NCBI RefSeq assembly: GCF_040833965.1
Contig: NZ_CP162142.1
Span: 2,319,001-2,383,000, forward strand
Length of the DNA: 64,000 nucleotides
Origin: Leptospira sp. WS39.C2
GTDB taxonomy: Bacteria > Spirochaetota > Leptospiria > Leptospirales > Leptospiraceae
Reading direction: 5' to 3'
The translations under genes and the position numbers were made by a program. The stretch's first letter is position 1. Each line of letters starts with the position of its first letter. The notes beneath the pieces were generated by a model that searched no databases, had not been told where the DNA came from, and saw only the letters and a program-made list of their open reading frames with translations. This document shows, piece by piece, positions 46,017 to 54,626 of this stretch.

Positions 46017-46410
46017 TTCTGGTCCAATTATTGCTTTATTCAATTCCAAAGATAAGTTTCACAAACACACTTTAAAATTTCTTAAATCTTATAATGGAGA
46101 ATTAGTTTCTTCTTGGCCAGTAATTACTGAAATTGTTTACTTGCTTGCTTTCTCTGTTGAAGCACAATCAGACTTTCTTGAATGGATTGAAAGAGGAAGT
46201 ATCAAGATATTTGATTTAAACATTGAGGATCTTAAATACATTAAAAATCGAATGAGAAAGTATTCAGATTTACCTATGGATTTAGCTGATGCTTCCTTAA
46301 TGTGCATTTCTGAAAAAATGGGAATTGAACGGATTGTTAGTATTGATTCGGACTTCTCCATTTACAAAAACTTAAAAGGGAAATTTTTACAGAACCTTTT
46401 TAAAGTATAA
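45994..46410 (+). CDS. vapC: VapC-type PIN toxin, copy 2
   Basis: About 138 residues, PIN fold with all acidic positions as in copy 1 (LIDSGPIIALF, PMDLADASLM, SIDSDFSIY). It differs at about eight positions, including Thr to Ser and Val to Ile near the ITE segment. Overlaps the antitoxin by 23 bases. Confidence 0.9.
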   Translation: MKNVALIDSGPIIALFNSKDKFHKHTLKFLKSYNGELVSSWPVITEIVYLLAFSVEAQSDFLEWIERGSIKIFDLNIEDLKYIKNRMRKYSDLPMDLADASLMCISEKMGIERIVSIDSDFSIYKNLKGKFLQNLFKV

Positions 46411-46421
46411 ATGCGATCCAG

Positions 46422-46585
46422 CGTATAACTACCGCTTTCCGCTTCGCTTCGGGACAAGCCCTCGCTCGGCCTGCGGCAAATTCTCCTTCTGGCATTCGCC
46501 TTGCTTACGCAAGCTACATGCCAGTCCCTAACGTCCCGTTGGGACTCAGGGTCGGAGAACTTCGGTAAGCCTAGTTCGTTATACG
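46422..46585 (+). repeat. attC site 48 (type A2)
   Basis: Identical to site 19 including the rare AACTACC left side, although the upstream VapBC genes differ at many synonymous positions. Confidence 0.9.
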
Positions 46586-46656
46586 AAAGTTCCGAAATAA
46601 TTATTTTTCAAATAATAAAGATTTGACAAAATAGCTACAGTAGACACAATTAAAGG

Positions 46657-46968
46657 ATGAAATCAGTAGGAATACGTGATCTAAAGAATAATCTTAGCAA
46701 ATATTTACATTTGGTAAAGTCTGGAGAAACAATTGTAATTACTGAACATGAGCAAGTAATTGCAGAAATTAAAAAACCAGCAGAATTTCTAAAAGATTCT
46801 AATAAAAGGGTACTTCTATATTTAGAAGAACAAAGTAAAATCGGAAAGATCAAACTAGCTAAAAGAAATGGTTCACAAATTGAATCAATAATCAAAGAGT
46901 TTAATCATAAAATGCCCAAACTAGATTGGGAAAATATTTACGATCAAGCTAGATCCGATCGTTTTTAA
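46657..46968 (+). CDS. Phd/YefM-type antitoxin
   Basis: A 103-residue protein. SVGIRDLKNNLSKYLHLVKS and GETIVITEHEQVIAEIKKPA are the Phd/YefM N-terminal DNA-binding fold. The C-terminal half binds the toxin. TTGACA at 46623-46628 is a plausible -35 box, and AAAGG precedes the ATG. The toxin starts one base after the stop. Phd-PIN pairs are a known VapBC variant. Confidence 0.9.
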   Translation: MKSVGIRDLKNNLSKYLHLVKSGETIVITEHEQVIAEIKKPAEFLKDSNKRVLLYLEEQSKIGKIKLAKRNGSQIESIIKEFNHKMPKLDWENIYDQARSDRF

Positions 46969-46969
46969 T

Positions 46970-47398
46970 ATGATTGTTTATATCGACTCAAGCATTCTCT
47001 TATCAATCATTTTCCAAGAAGAATCACTTCCAAATTCTATTGAAATTTGGAAAAAATCTAAATTAAGAGTAAGTTCCATATTACTTGAAGCTGAGTGTAA
47101 AATAAGCATCAAACGAACTTATCTGCATAATAAAAAAAAAGTAAGTCCAACTTGGAAGGACAGTAAACTAAACGAACTACAGAAATTGATCGATGAAATA
47201 AGCTTAAAAAATATAGATTCTTCTACAATAGAAAATATTGATAAAGAGGAAACACTTGCTGGCTGCAGAACATTAGATGCTTTACATTTAGCAACTGCAT
47301 TAGAATTTCAAAATGAAATTGGCGAAGATTTTTATATATTTTCATATGATAAAGATTTTAACAAAGTAGCGACAGAACTCGGGCTTAATACTTTATAA
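46970..47398 (+). CDS. PIN-domain toxin paired with Phd antitoxin
   Basis: A 142-residue protein: VYIDSSILLSIIF (first Asp), SSILLEAECKISIKR (Glu), CRTLDALHLATALEF (Asp) and YIFSYDKDFNKVA (Asp pair). The PIN set is complete, so ribonuclease activity is expected. The N-terminal residues follow the antitoxin directly, so translation is coupled. Confidence 0.9.
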   Translation: MIVYIDSSILLSIIFQEESLPNSIEIWKKSKLRVSSILLEAECKISIKRTYLHNKKKVSPTWKDSKLNELQKLIDEISLKNIDSSTIENIDKEETLAGCRTLDALHLATALEFQNEIGEDFYIFSYDKDFNKVATELGLNTL

Positions 47399-47408
47399 TC
47401 GGAACCTT

Positions 47409-47574
47409 CGTATAACAGCAACTAACCGCTTCGCTTCGGGACTTGCGCCCTCGCTCGGTCTGCGACACATAGGCTTCTGGCACTCCCCTTGCCTACGCAA
47501 GTGTCGTGACCAGTCCCTAACGTCCCGTTGGGACTCAGGGCCAGCCTACGTCGGTTAGTCTAGTTCGTTATGCG
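47409..47574 (+). repeat. attC site 49 (type B)
   Basis: CGTATAAC left, GTTATGCG right, arms CTAACCG/CGGTTAG. Confidence 0.9.
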
Positions 47575-47606
47575 AAATTAGAAGAAAATTTCTAAACAGA
47601 TAAAAA

Positions 47607-48485
47607 ATGATCACAAAATTAAAAATAACAACTATTAGCTTACTTGTTTTCACAAGCACCTCAATGGTTCTCTCTGAAAGCAATATTCAGATAAAGTCAG
47701 GTTATGTAATAGCCGACGGTGGCCTCAATATACGTGAGAAACCAAACATAAATTCAAAAATTCTCAGCAAACTAGAAAATGGATTAAAAATTTCTTGGAA
47801 TGAAAGTGACGAAAATCCTAAAAATGAAATAGTATCAGGGCTTTCGGGAAAATGGACTAAAATTAAACTTAGAGACAAAACAGGATATTTTTTCAATGGT
47901 TTTATTTCAAGAATGCCTTCATTTCCTGATGATTTCAAATCTATTGATGCCTATCTTAACAAATACTTTAGGCAAATTTCAAAAACTAATGAATATGAAT
48001 TTATAAATAATCATTATCAATCAGATGTTCCAGAAAATGAGAAAATAAAAACCTTTAGGGAAATTATCCACTATGAAAACGATTTAACATATTTTACTTC
48101 TACATATGGTGTTGAAAGCTCTTTCAGTTGCCTCCAAGCCAAAAACCATACTTTACAAGAACTTTTTCTCATATCAAAAACATTATTCCCCTTATATGCA
48201 ATAAATATTGAAGAAAACGATACATATAATTTAGTAAATGGAATTTCAATAAAATCAGTAAAGAAAACTTCTATATATAAATTTCCAGACGGATACGAAA
48301 TTAAATATAACTATCATATTTACGAATCTTATTTAAATTATTATGTTGATAACAAAAAAAATCATCAACTAAATGGAAATTCCATTTTTATTGAAGGCAA
48401 TTTAGAAATGGGAAATTACCATGCGGATACTTATTCATACTTTTCTAGCCCAATTCCAACTATTTGTATCGGCATTCGTATATAG
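47607..48485 (+). CDS. Exported SH3-domain protein
   Basis: A 292-residue protein. Signal ITTISLLVFTSTSMVLS, then SH3_3-type domain: SGYVIADGGLNIREKPNINS, SKILSKLENGLKISW and TGYFFNGFISRM. Bacterial SH3 domains bind cell-wall peptides. The remaining 180 residues (NEYEFINNHYQSDVPENEK and on) form an unknown domain with few Cys. Another SH3 cassette protein is at 55.6 kb, sharing only the SH3 layout. Confidence 0.8.
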   Translation: MITKLKITTISLLVFTSTSMVLSESNIQIKSGYVIADGGLNIREKPNINSKILSKLENGLKISWNESDENPKNEIVSGLSGKWTKIKLRDKTGYFFNGFISRMPSFPDDFKSIDAYLNKYFRQISKTNEYEFINNHYQSDVPENEKIKTFREIIHYENDLTYFTSTYGVESSFSCLQAKNHTLQELFLISKTLFPLYAINIEENDTYNLVNGISIKSVKKTSIYKFPDGYEIKYNYHIYESYLNYYVDNKKNHQLNGNSIFIEGNLEMGNYHADTYSYFSSPIPTICIGIRI

Positions 48486-48495
48486 CTTCTAACTT

Positions 48496-48664
48496 CGCAT
48501 AACAGCGACTAACCGCTTCGCTTCGGGACTTGCGCCCTCGCTCGGTCTGCGACACATAGGCTTCTGGCACTCCCCTTGCCTTCGCAAGTGTCGTGGCCAG
48601 TCCCTAACGTCCCGTTACCGGGACTCAGGGCCAGCCTACGTCGGTTAGGCTAGTTCGTTATACG
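48496..48664 (+). repeat. attC site 50 (type B)
   Basis: CGCATAAC left, GTTATACG right, arms CTAACCG/CGGTTAG. Confidence 0.9.
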
Positions 48665-48707
48665 TAATGCCAAAATAAACATTTAATAAAAATCAAAATC
48701 AAATTAC

Positions 48708-49148
48708 ATGGAAAATTACAAAGAAAACGATGATTTAATGCTTTATATGGCACTAATAGAAGGTGTTACGATTAATTTTAATCCTACAAGAAATCTAATC
48801 TTTTCTATAGTTAAACCAATAAATTATATAGAAAAACCTTTAAAATGGAGTTCAGGAACATTATTCTTTAAAAATATTTATTTCACCGATTTAGAACTTA
48901 TCAATGAATTCTATGAGTATCCAGAATTCTATAGAAGCGCTATAATTTCAAATAGTGAATTATTAAATAAGACTATCCAAAAACTAAATCGATTACAGAA
49001 GGAATACAGTAGTAAGTTGATACATTACTACTTATATACTCTACAAAGAGATATGGAAATTGAATTTAATATAATCTGTGAATCTCACGAATTTATTTTA
49101 AATGATGAAGCAAAGCCATTAGAAGAATTCAAAGGATTTGATGTATAA
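48708..49148 (+). CDS. Orphan cassette protein, copy 2 of a duplicated cassette
   Basis: Same 146-residue soluble protein as at 3816-4256, with one Gly to Arg change. The upstream repeat is one unit shorter here. The downstream non-coding stretch is shared up to the left attC box, beyond which the two copies carry different attC classes. Confidence 0.75.
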   Translation: MENYKENDDLMLYMALIEGVTINFNPTRNLIFSIVKPINYIEKPLKWSSGTLFFKNIYFTDLELINEFYEYPEFYRSAIISNSELLNKTIQKLNRLQKEYSSKLIHYYLYTLQRDMEIEFNIICESHEFILNDEAKPLEEFKGFDV

Positions 49149-49328
49149 TGACCCAAATTAAATCCCTAAATACAATTTCATAAATAACAACCAAAGACCC
49201 TTGCTTTGGAGATGAAGTAGGTTTTATTTTAATTTAAGCAGAGTTCTAGTTTAAATTTGGAGAATATTCTATGATAACAAATCAAAGTTTAATTCCATTT
49301 ATAAATATAATTAAATAATTAGGCACTA

Positions 49329-49493
49329 CGTATAACAGCGGCTTTCCGCTTCGCTTCGGGACTAGCCCTCGCTCGGCCTTCGGCAAATTCTCCTTCTGGC
49401 ATTCGCCTTGCTTACGCAAGCTACATGCCAGTCCCTAACGTCCCGTCTGGGACTCAGGGTCGGAGAACTTCGGTAAGCCTAGTTCGTTATGCG
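49329..49493 (+). repeat. attC site 51 (type A2)
   Basis: CGTATAAC left, GTTATGCG right, arms GGCTTTCCG/CGGTAAGCC. The same cassette at 3.8 kb carries a type B site. Confidence 0.9.
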
Positions 49494-49608
49494 AAAGTAG
49501 CTAAAATCAATCGAAATCAAAAAAAGGGTATAAATTAAAGAATTAAGCAGATTATTTGCGATAAAAATTAGCTTGAAAACTAACTTTTATTGGTAAAATC
49601 TAAATATC

Positions 49609-49905
49609 ATGTCAGTAGCTGTGAAGAATATCTCGGAATTCCAGATTTTCCTCAAAAACTCTAAATTACTTTCAAAGTATAATTTAGATAGGCTAGGCGT
49701 TTTCGGATCTTTTGCTAGGAAAGATTCGAATTTTCATGACATTGACATTTTAGTTGAAAATGATATAGATTTTCAATCAGCATTATCTTTAAAAGAAGAA
49801 CTTGAAAAAAACCTAAATCTTAAAGTAGACTTAGTTCTAAAGAAATATGCAAACCCAATAATACTGCATAGGGCAAATAAAGAAATGATCTATGTTAAAG
49901 AATAG
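49609..49905 (+). CDS. MNT-type minimal nucleotidyltransferase antitoxin, second family
   Basis: A 98-residue protein. LDRLGVFGSFARKDSNFHDI followed by DILVEND is the GSF..DID metal motif. It overlaps the HepT-like gene. This pair differs clearly from the one at 24.2 kb. The role is to modify and silence the HEPN partner. Confidence 0.88.
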   Translation: MSVAVKNISEFQIFLKNSKLLSKYNLDRLGVFGSFARKDSNFHDIDILVENDIDFQSALSLKEELEKNLNLKVDLVLKKYANPIILHRANKEMIYVKE

Positions 49906-50341
49906 AAAAAATGATCTTCTATACCTTCTCAATATAATCGAATACATCGAAAAAATTTACCTCTATTCAAATAGTTTTGAAAGTCCAGAAATTCTTTATG
50001 AAACTAATGATCAAATGAATTATAATGCTATTCTGAGTCTCCTAACCCAAATTGGTGAAAATAGCACTAAACTCAGTGACGAAACAAAAAATGAATACCC
50101 ATATCCTTGGAAAGATGTAGTTGGTCTAAGGAATCGAATAGCACATGATTACACTGGTATTAACATTTTCATAGTATTTCAAACGATAAAATATTCCTTA
50201 CCTAGCTTAAAAGAAAAAGCTTACCAAATTATCCAGGATGGAATTTCTGAAAACATTTTCGATAAATCCGAATTACTTTCAACTAAAGAAAGTAATTATT
50301 ATTCACATATTGATTTCAAAAAATTAGAATTTGAACAATAG
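49892..50341 (+). CDS. HepT-like HEPN ribonuclease toxin, second family
   Basis: A 149-residue helical protein. LRNRIAHDYTGIN near residue 92 gives the Rx4H plus HxY motif. Length is larger than the 24.5-kb paralogue because of a C-terminal extension (KSELLSTKESNYYSHIDFKK). Expected to cut RNA until adenylylated by the MNT enzyme. Confidence 0.88.
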   Translation: MLKNRKNDLLYLLNIIEYIEKIYLYSNSFESPEILYETNDQMNYNAILSLLTQIGENSTKLSDETKNEYPYPWKDVVGLRNRIAHDYTGINIFIVFQTIKYSLPSLKEKAYQIIQDGISENIFDKSELLSTKESNYYSHIDFKKLEFEQ

Positions 50342-50348
50342 CTACCTT

Positions 50349-50512
50349 CGCATAACAGCGTGTTACCGCTTCGCTTCGGCACTAGGCCTCGCTCGGCCTA
50401 CGGCAAATTCCCCTTCTGGCATTCGCCTTGCATACGCAAGCTACATGCCAGTCCCTAACGTCCCGCTGGGACTCAGGGTCGGGGAACTTCGGTAACACTA
50501 GTTCGTTAGCCG
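50349..50512 (+). repeat. attC site 52 (type A)
   Basis: CGCATAAC left, GTTAGCCG right, arms GTTACCG/CGGTAAC. Confidence 0.9.
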
Positions 50513-50548
50513 ACATTTTCAAAAATATACTAAAAAAGAACTTAAACA

Positions 50549-51616
50549 ATGAGTAAAAATATATATATATTTGGTGCGGGTGCCAGTTATTATGCGATCC
50601 CAGTAGTAAACAACATCAACAAAAGATTAAACGAAACCCTTGAAAGAATTTGCCAAATAACAATACCTGAAAGCTTAAAATCACCAATTGCCTTACATAA
50701 TTTAAAAACTATTGCTGAAATGCAGCATTTGCTAAAGGAAACTAAAGATTGGCTCATGGATGAACTAGGAGACAATTCGATAGACACTCTTGCTAAGCGA
50801 TTATCTGATTTAAATGACTACCAAAATCTGACCAGACTTAAAGCAATTCTATCCAGCTATTTAATTTATGAACAAACTAAAAAAGAAAAACATTTAAAAC
50901 TATCCGAAGCATCTCGAGAGATAGATCCTAGATATAGGGACTTCTTTGCACGTGCAGGCAAAAGAGTGGGAGACTATGTAGTAATAAATAGCAATATTTC
51001 AATACTCTCATGGAACTATGATCTCCAATTTGAAAAAACTTACTCAACATACTACCCCAACAAAGATTTATCTGAATTTTCAGATTTACTAAATTCTTTT
51101 CCATCTTACGGAAATAGCCAAAATAATATTCTCACAAATAATGATAAATTCAATCTAGTTAAATTGAATGGTACAGCAGGACTTCTTTATCATAAATCTG
51201 ATAAGAAGCTTTTTTCGCTATTGAGAAACTTCAAAGACAAAGGAACTTACACTAATGAGCTTTTGGCACTAGATATCTTTGTAAACACAATGAACCCATC
51301 TTTAAGCTACACTCACTCACCAGGACTAAAGTTTGCATTTGAAGCAAAACCAGACGGCGATGACCTAATAGAAAAAGCAAAAAATCTTTGTCATGATGCA
51401 GAAAAACTTATTATCATCGGGTATTCATTTCCCGATTTCAACCGAGAATTTGATATTGAAATATTAAGAAATTTAAGCTCACTAAAAGAAATAATAATTC
51501 AAGACTACGAATCAGGTTATGACCGAAATCAAGAAATATTAAAAACTATTCTAAACGAGAAAATAAATATTAAACATCACAAAGACTTAGAGAAATTCTA
51601 CATACCTCCACTCTGA
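50549..51616 (+). CDS. SIR2-like protein
   Basis: A 355-residue protein. YIFGAGASYYAIP (residues 6-18) is the NAD-binding GAGxS, SILSWNYDLQFEKTY is the strand with the NYD motif, KLNGTAGLLY is a His-substituted KLHGS-like block, and LIIIGYSFPDFNREFDIEIL closes the fold. SIR2 proteins in defence cleave NAD and starve phage. No partner in the cassette. The substituted His (Asn) in the catalytic block is worth a check. Confidence 0.82.
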   Translation: MSKNIYIFGAGASYYAIPVVNNINKRLNETLERICQITIPESLKSPIALHNLKTIAEMQHLLKETKDWLMDELGDNSIDTLAKRLSDLNDYQNLTRLKAILSSYLIYEQTKKEKHLKLSEASREIDPRYRDFFARAGKRVGDYVVINSNISILSWNYDLQFEKTYSTYYPNKDLSEFSDLLNSFPSYGNSQNNILTNNDKFNLVKLNGTAGLLYHKSDKKLFSLLRNFKDKGTYTNELLALDIFVNTMNPSLSYTHSPGLKFAFEAKPDGDDLIEKAKNLCHDAEKLIIIGYSFPDFNREFDIEILRNLSSLKEIIIQDYESGYDRNQEILKTILNEKINIKHHKDLEKFYIPPL

Positions 51617-51630
51617 ACCAAAGAAAACGT

Positions 51631-51795
51631 CGGCTAACAGCAACTAACCGCTTCGCTTCGGGACTTGCGCCCTCGCTCGGTCTCCGACACATAGGCTTCT
51701 GGCACTCCTCTTGCTTACGCAAGCGTCGTTCCAGTCCCTAACGTCCCGTCGGGACTCAGGGCCAGCCTACGTCGGTTAGTCTAGTTCGTTATGCG
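51631..51795 (+). repeat. attC site 53 (type B)
   Basis: CGGCTAAC left (matching GTTAGCCG of site 52), GTTATGCG right, arms CTAACCG/CGGTTAG. Confidence 0.9.
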
Positions 51796-51840
51796 AAAGT
51801 CTTTTAAATTCAATTTACATAGAAAAAATGGAACATAGAT

Positions 51841-53001
51841 ATGGGAAGAAAGATAAATGAAAATGTAGAAAGAAAAATGTATGCTGAATCTATGGGAAGA
51901 TGTATGAACCCAGACTGTAGAAAAGAATTATTTACACAATCAGGTGATATAATAGAGAAAGCCCACATTCAACCATATTCTAAAACAAAAAATAATTCCT
52001 ATGAAAATTTAATTGTATTATGTCCTAGCTGCCATACAGATTTTGATAAAAATATTGCTTATAAGCCAGAGGAGGTAAAGAATTGGAAACATATTCGTGC
52101 ATTAGAATTTGAAAAATTTTTCGCAAAGCATTTTAAATCTTTCGATGAATTGAATAAAGAAATAAAACCTCTACTCCAGGAAAATAAAAATATCTTTGAA
52201 AATTATTATCTAGAAGATCAAAAAAATATTTGGGATTTATTTGAAGGCAAAATTTTATCAAACAATAAAAAAATAAAATCACTTTTATGCTATAATTTAA
52301 ATCTCATTCAATCGCATGAACACGATAAATTTTCTAATTTGTATTTAGTTCAAATATATTTGACGCATATTGATGAATTTGAAATAACTCGACCCAAAAA
52401 GGAAAAAGCAAGATTTGTCCTTTTCCCAGAAAAAATAAATTCTTTATTTGGAATTAAGCCAATTAAAGATTCTTTACTTCCTTCTACAGAATCCTTGGAA
52501 GCTTTAATCATTGAATTGATTAACAATGGAAAATTCATTGAAATCAAAATGGGTATAGATGATCCTTATCTTTTAATTAAAGAAGACAAAGCGATATTTA
52601 GACTTTTTTTATCTGATACTCCTCGATTAAGACAATATTATGACATTTATGGTTGTTTTAGAAAAGCTAATGTTAGAATAGGTAGCCTTAATTTTGCATT
52701 AAAATTCATAAACTCAAGGGAAATCGACTTTAGCTTCATCAAAGAAACAAATTTAAGAGAAATTGAACTAGAAAATGTAAAAATCACATTTATTTATGAA
52801 TATTGTTTAAGTAGGCTAGAATTACAGAATCTATCACCTAAAAAAAATACTGTATTAGTAAATTTACACAATTGGAATGGAGGTTCATGTATTTCCAAAG
52901 AGGCATACGAATTAGCAAAAGAATTGAAGATAACTTTATTAACTACCGATGATTTTTATAAATATATTAATAGGCTTAAAAATGCTAAAAAATATAATTG
53001 A
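51841..53001 (+). CDS. HNH endonuclease-like protein coupled to a nucleotidyltransferase
   Basis: A 386-residue protein. CMNPDCRKELF, IEKAHIQPYSKTKNNSYENL and IVLCPSCHTDFDKN form an HNH module with a zinc site (residues about 18-76). The rest is helix plus strands of unknown fold. It overlaps the following nucleotidyltransferase gene by 20 bases. The pair is unlike the other HNH gene at 31.2 kb, whose cassette has no partner. DNA cleavage is inferred. Confidence 0.78.
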   Translation: MGRKINENVERKMYAESMGRCMNPDCRKELFTQSGDIIEKAHIQPYSKTKNNSYENLIVLCPSCHTDFDKNIAYKPEEVKNWKHIRALEFEKFFAKHFKSFDELNKEIKPLLQENKNIFENYYLEDQKNIWDLFEGKILSNNKKIKSLLCYNLNLIQSHEHDKFSNLYLVQIYLTHIDEFEITRPKKEKARFVLFPEKINSLFGIKPIKDSLLPSTESLEALIIELINNGKFIEIKMGIDDPYLLIKEDKAIFRLFLSDTPRLRQYYDIYGCFRKANVRIGSLNFALKFINSREIDFSFIKETNLREIELENVKITFIYEYCLSRLELQNLSPKKNTVLVNLHNWNGGSCISKEAYELAKELKITLLTTDDFYKYINRLKNAKKYN

Positions 53002-53275
53002 GTTAATTAATAAAAGAATAGTATTGTTCGAATCATTTGAACAAATATTTATTTTTGGTTCAATTCTTCAAAATAATACTAAACCTAAAGACATTGATAT
53101 TCTATTACTTTACTCATCTTACTCCAAAAAACTCTTTTTTGAATTGAAAAAAATAAAACATGAATTTTATTCTTTCCAGGGCACACCCTTTCATTTTATT
53201 GCATTAAGTCTAGAAGAAGAAATCGAAACATCGTTTCTTCATAGATTGAATTCAACTAAATTAAAGATAAAATAA
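52982..53275 (+). CDS. Minimal nucleotidyltransferase coupled to HNH protein
   Basis: About 97 residues from the ATG at 52982. EQIFIFGSILQNNTKPKDID then ILLLY is the GSx(n)DxD motif, and the rest resembles MNT enzymes. No HEPN gene follows. Its stop is 33 bases before attC. It may modify the HNH protein as an antitoxin or regulator. Confidence 0.72.
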   Translation: MLKNIIELINKRIVLFESFEQIFIFGSILQNNTKPKDIDILLLYSSYSKKLFFELKKIKHEFYSFQGTPFHFIALSLEEEIETSFLHRLNSTKLKIK

Positions 53276-53308
53276 TTTTTTTAATTAATCTATCAAAAAA
53301 AAGACCTT

Positions 53309-53474
53309 CGCATAACAGCGACTTAATGCTTCGCTTCGGGACTTACGCCCTCGCTCGGTCTGCGACACATAGGCTTCTGGCACTCCCCTTGCCTTCGCAA
53401 GTGTCGTTCCAGTCCCTAACGTCCCTTTCGGGACTCAGGGTCAGCCTACGTCATTAAGTCTAGTTCGTTATGCG
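53309..53474 (+). repeat. attC site 54 (compensated type B variant)
   Basis: Arms ACTTAATG/CATTAAGT with ACATAGGCT/AGCCTACG. Another double change that keeps the stem. Confidence 0.9.
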
Positions 53475-53488
53475 CCATAACCAGAAAT

Positions 53489-53573
53489 GATACTTTCGTC
53501 TAGCGGTTAAGACATCAGTCGATTAAATAAAAATTTAAAGCTGAAAACGTGGGTTCGAATCCCAATGGTATCG
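53489..53573 (+). ncRNA. tRNA-like element with hairpin in place of the anticodon loop
   Basis: Acceptor GATACTT (53489-53495) pairs with TGGTATC (53566-53572): five Watson-Crick pairs, a wobble and one mismatch. D arm GTCT/AGAC encloses AGCGGTTA. Anticodon stem TCAGT/GCTGA closes a 20-base loop instead of 7, and that loop folds as TTAAAT-AAAA-ATTTAA. T arm GTGGG-TTCGAAT-CCCAA is canonical. TCGTCTAGCGGTTA is typical of glutamate tRNA. There is no encoded CCA. It ends 14 bases before a HEPN gene, so it may be a decoy, an antitoxin RNA or a cis-control element. A dead tRNA is the alternative. Confidence 0.75.
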
Positions 53574-53587
53574 TACCTTTTACCTTT

Positions 53588-54412
53588 ATGGAAACCAATC
53601 ATCTTAAAAAATTTCTAAATAATCTTGGAGATTCCATTCACAGCTTAAATACTATTTGTGTCGGATTAAGCTATGTAGGAGAAGGTCTTGCAAAAAAACC
53701 AGAAAAGCTCTCCATAACGTGGAATTCTATTGATCCATTATTATCTGCAAAAAAATCACGCCGATTTGCAGTTAGATCTACATTTATCTTCTTAGCTGAA
53801 TCTATATATCATTACTTAGAGTCTGTTAAATCTGTAATATTCTCAGAAGACTTGCTTTCAAAATATTCCGCACTACAAGAGAATGTTAGACGTATAAATT
53901 TCTTTAATGAACATGTATACCCCCAAGAAATTGGCTATCGTAAAATATTAATGTTACTTATAGTTCATTGGAGAAATAGAATTGTTCATTTTGAATCTCA
54001 AGCCACTTTAACAAAAGAAGAATTTAAGATTTTAGTTGAATCGAAGAATCTAATTTCCGAAAATCATTCCGATCTAGACATTGAAAAAACTATCAAAAAT
54101 TTTGAGGCAAACAGCCCTTCATTAAAAGATATCTCTTCTTTAGTTGCAAATGCAATTTACATAATTAGATTAATTGATAAAAATGTGATTAAAAGTCTGA
54201 CATCAGTTGAAAGAGTTAAACTTTTCATTATCTCGATGGGCTTAGATTCTGAACATAAAGAGCTTTTAAAACTAGAAGATGGGGAAACTAAGGAAAGAAA
54301 AATTAATTATTTTTACAAATTGCATTTCTTGGAATTTGATGATTATTTTTCGGATCAAATTAAAAATTCCTTACGAGATAAAATGTTTTATAATTCTGGT
54401 AACGGCGCATAA
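53588..54412 (+). CDS. HEPN-like protein downstream of tRNA-like element
   Basis: About 274 residues from the ATG at 53588. HWRNRIVHFESQAT near residue 127 has RNxxxH (129-134), the HEPN ribonuclease signature. The flanking parts are helical (SRRFAVRSTFIFLAESIYHY and others). HEPN ribonucleases often cut tRNA in the anticodon loop. The C-terminal GNGA and stop are encoded by the attC left arm. No MNT gene is present, so restraint could come from the RNA upstream. That link is inference. Confidence 0.7.
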   Translation: METNHLKKFLNNLGDSIHSLNTICVGLSYVGEGLAKKPEKLSITWNSIDPLLSAKKSRRFAVRSTFIFLAESIYHYLESVKSVIFSEDLLSKYSALQENVRRINFFNEHVYPQEIGYRKILMLLIVHWRNRIVHFESQATLTKEEFKILVESKNLISENHSDLDIEKTIKNFEANSPSLKDISSLVANAIYIIRLIDKNVIKSLTSVERVKLFIISMGLDSEHKELLKLEDGETKERKINYFYKLHFLEFDDYFSDQIKNSLRDKMFYNSGNGA

Positions 54413-54572
54413 CAGCGACTAACCGCTTCGCTTCGGGACTTGCGCCCTCGCTCGGTCTGCGACACATAGGCTTCTGGCACTCCTCTTGCTTGCGCAAGCG
54501 TCGTTCCAGTCCCTAACGTCCCGTTCCGGGACTCAGGGTCAGCCTACGTCGGTTAGTCTAGTTCGTTATACG
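54406..54572 (+). repeat. attC site 55 (type B)
   Basis: CGCATAAC left, GTTATACG right, arms CTAACCG/CGGTTAG. Its TAA stops the HEPN gene. Confidence 0.9.
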
Positions 54573-54626
54573 AAATTTGCGCAAATTAAGTTTGTTAAAG
54601 ATAAAATAAGAAAAGAAATGTTTCTC

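Noticed and set aside
53489..53573. Functional glutamate tRNA
   Set aside because: D and T arms fit, but the anticodon loop is 20 bases and no anticodon can be placed, so a working tRNA is unlikely.
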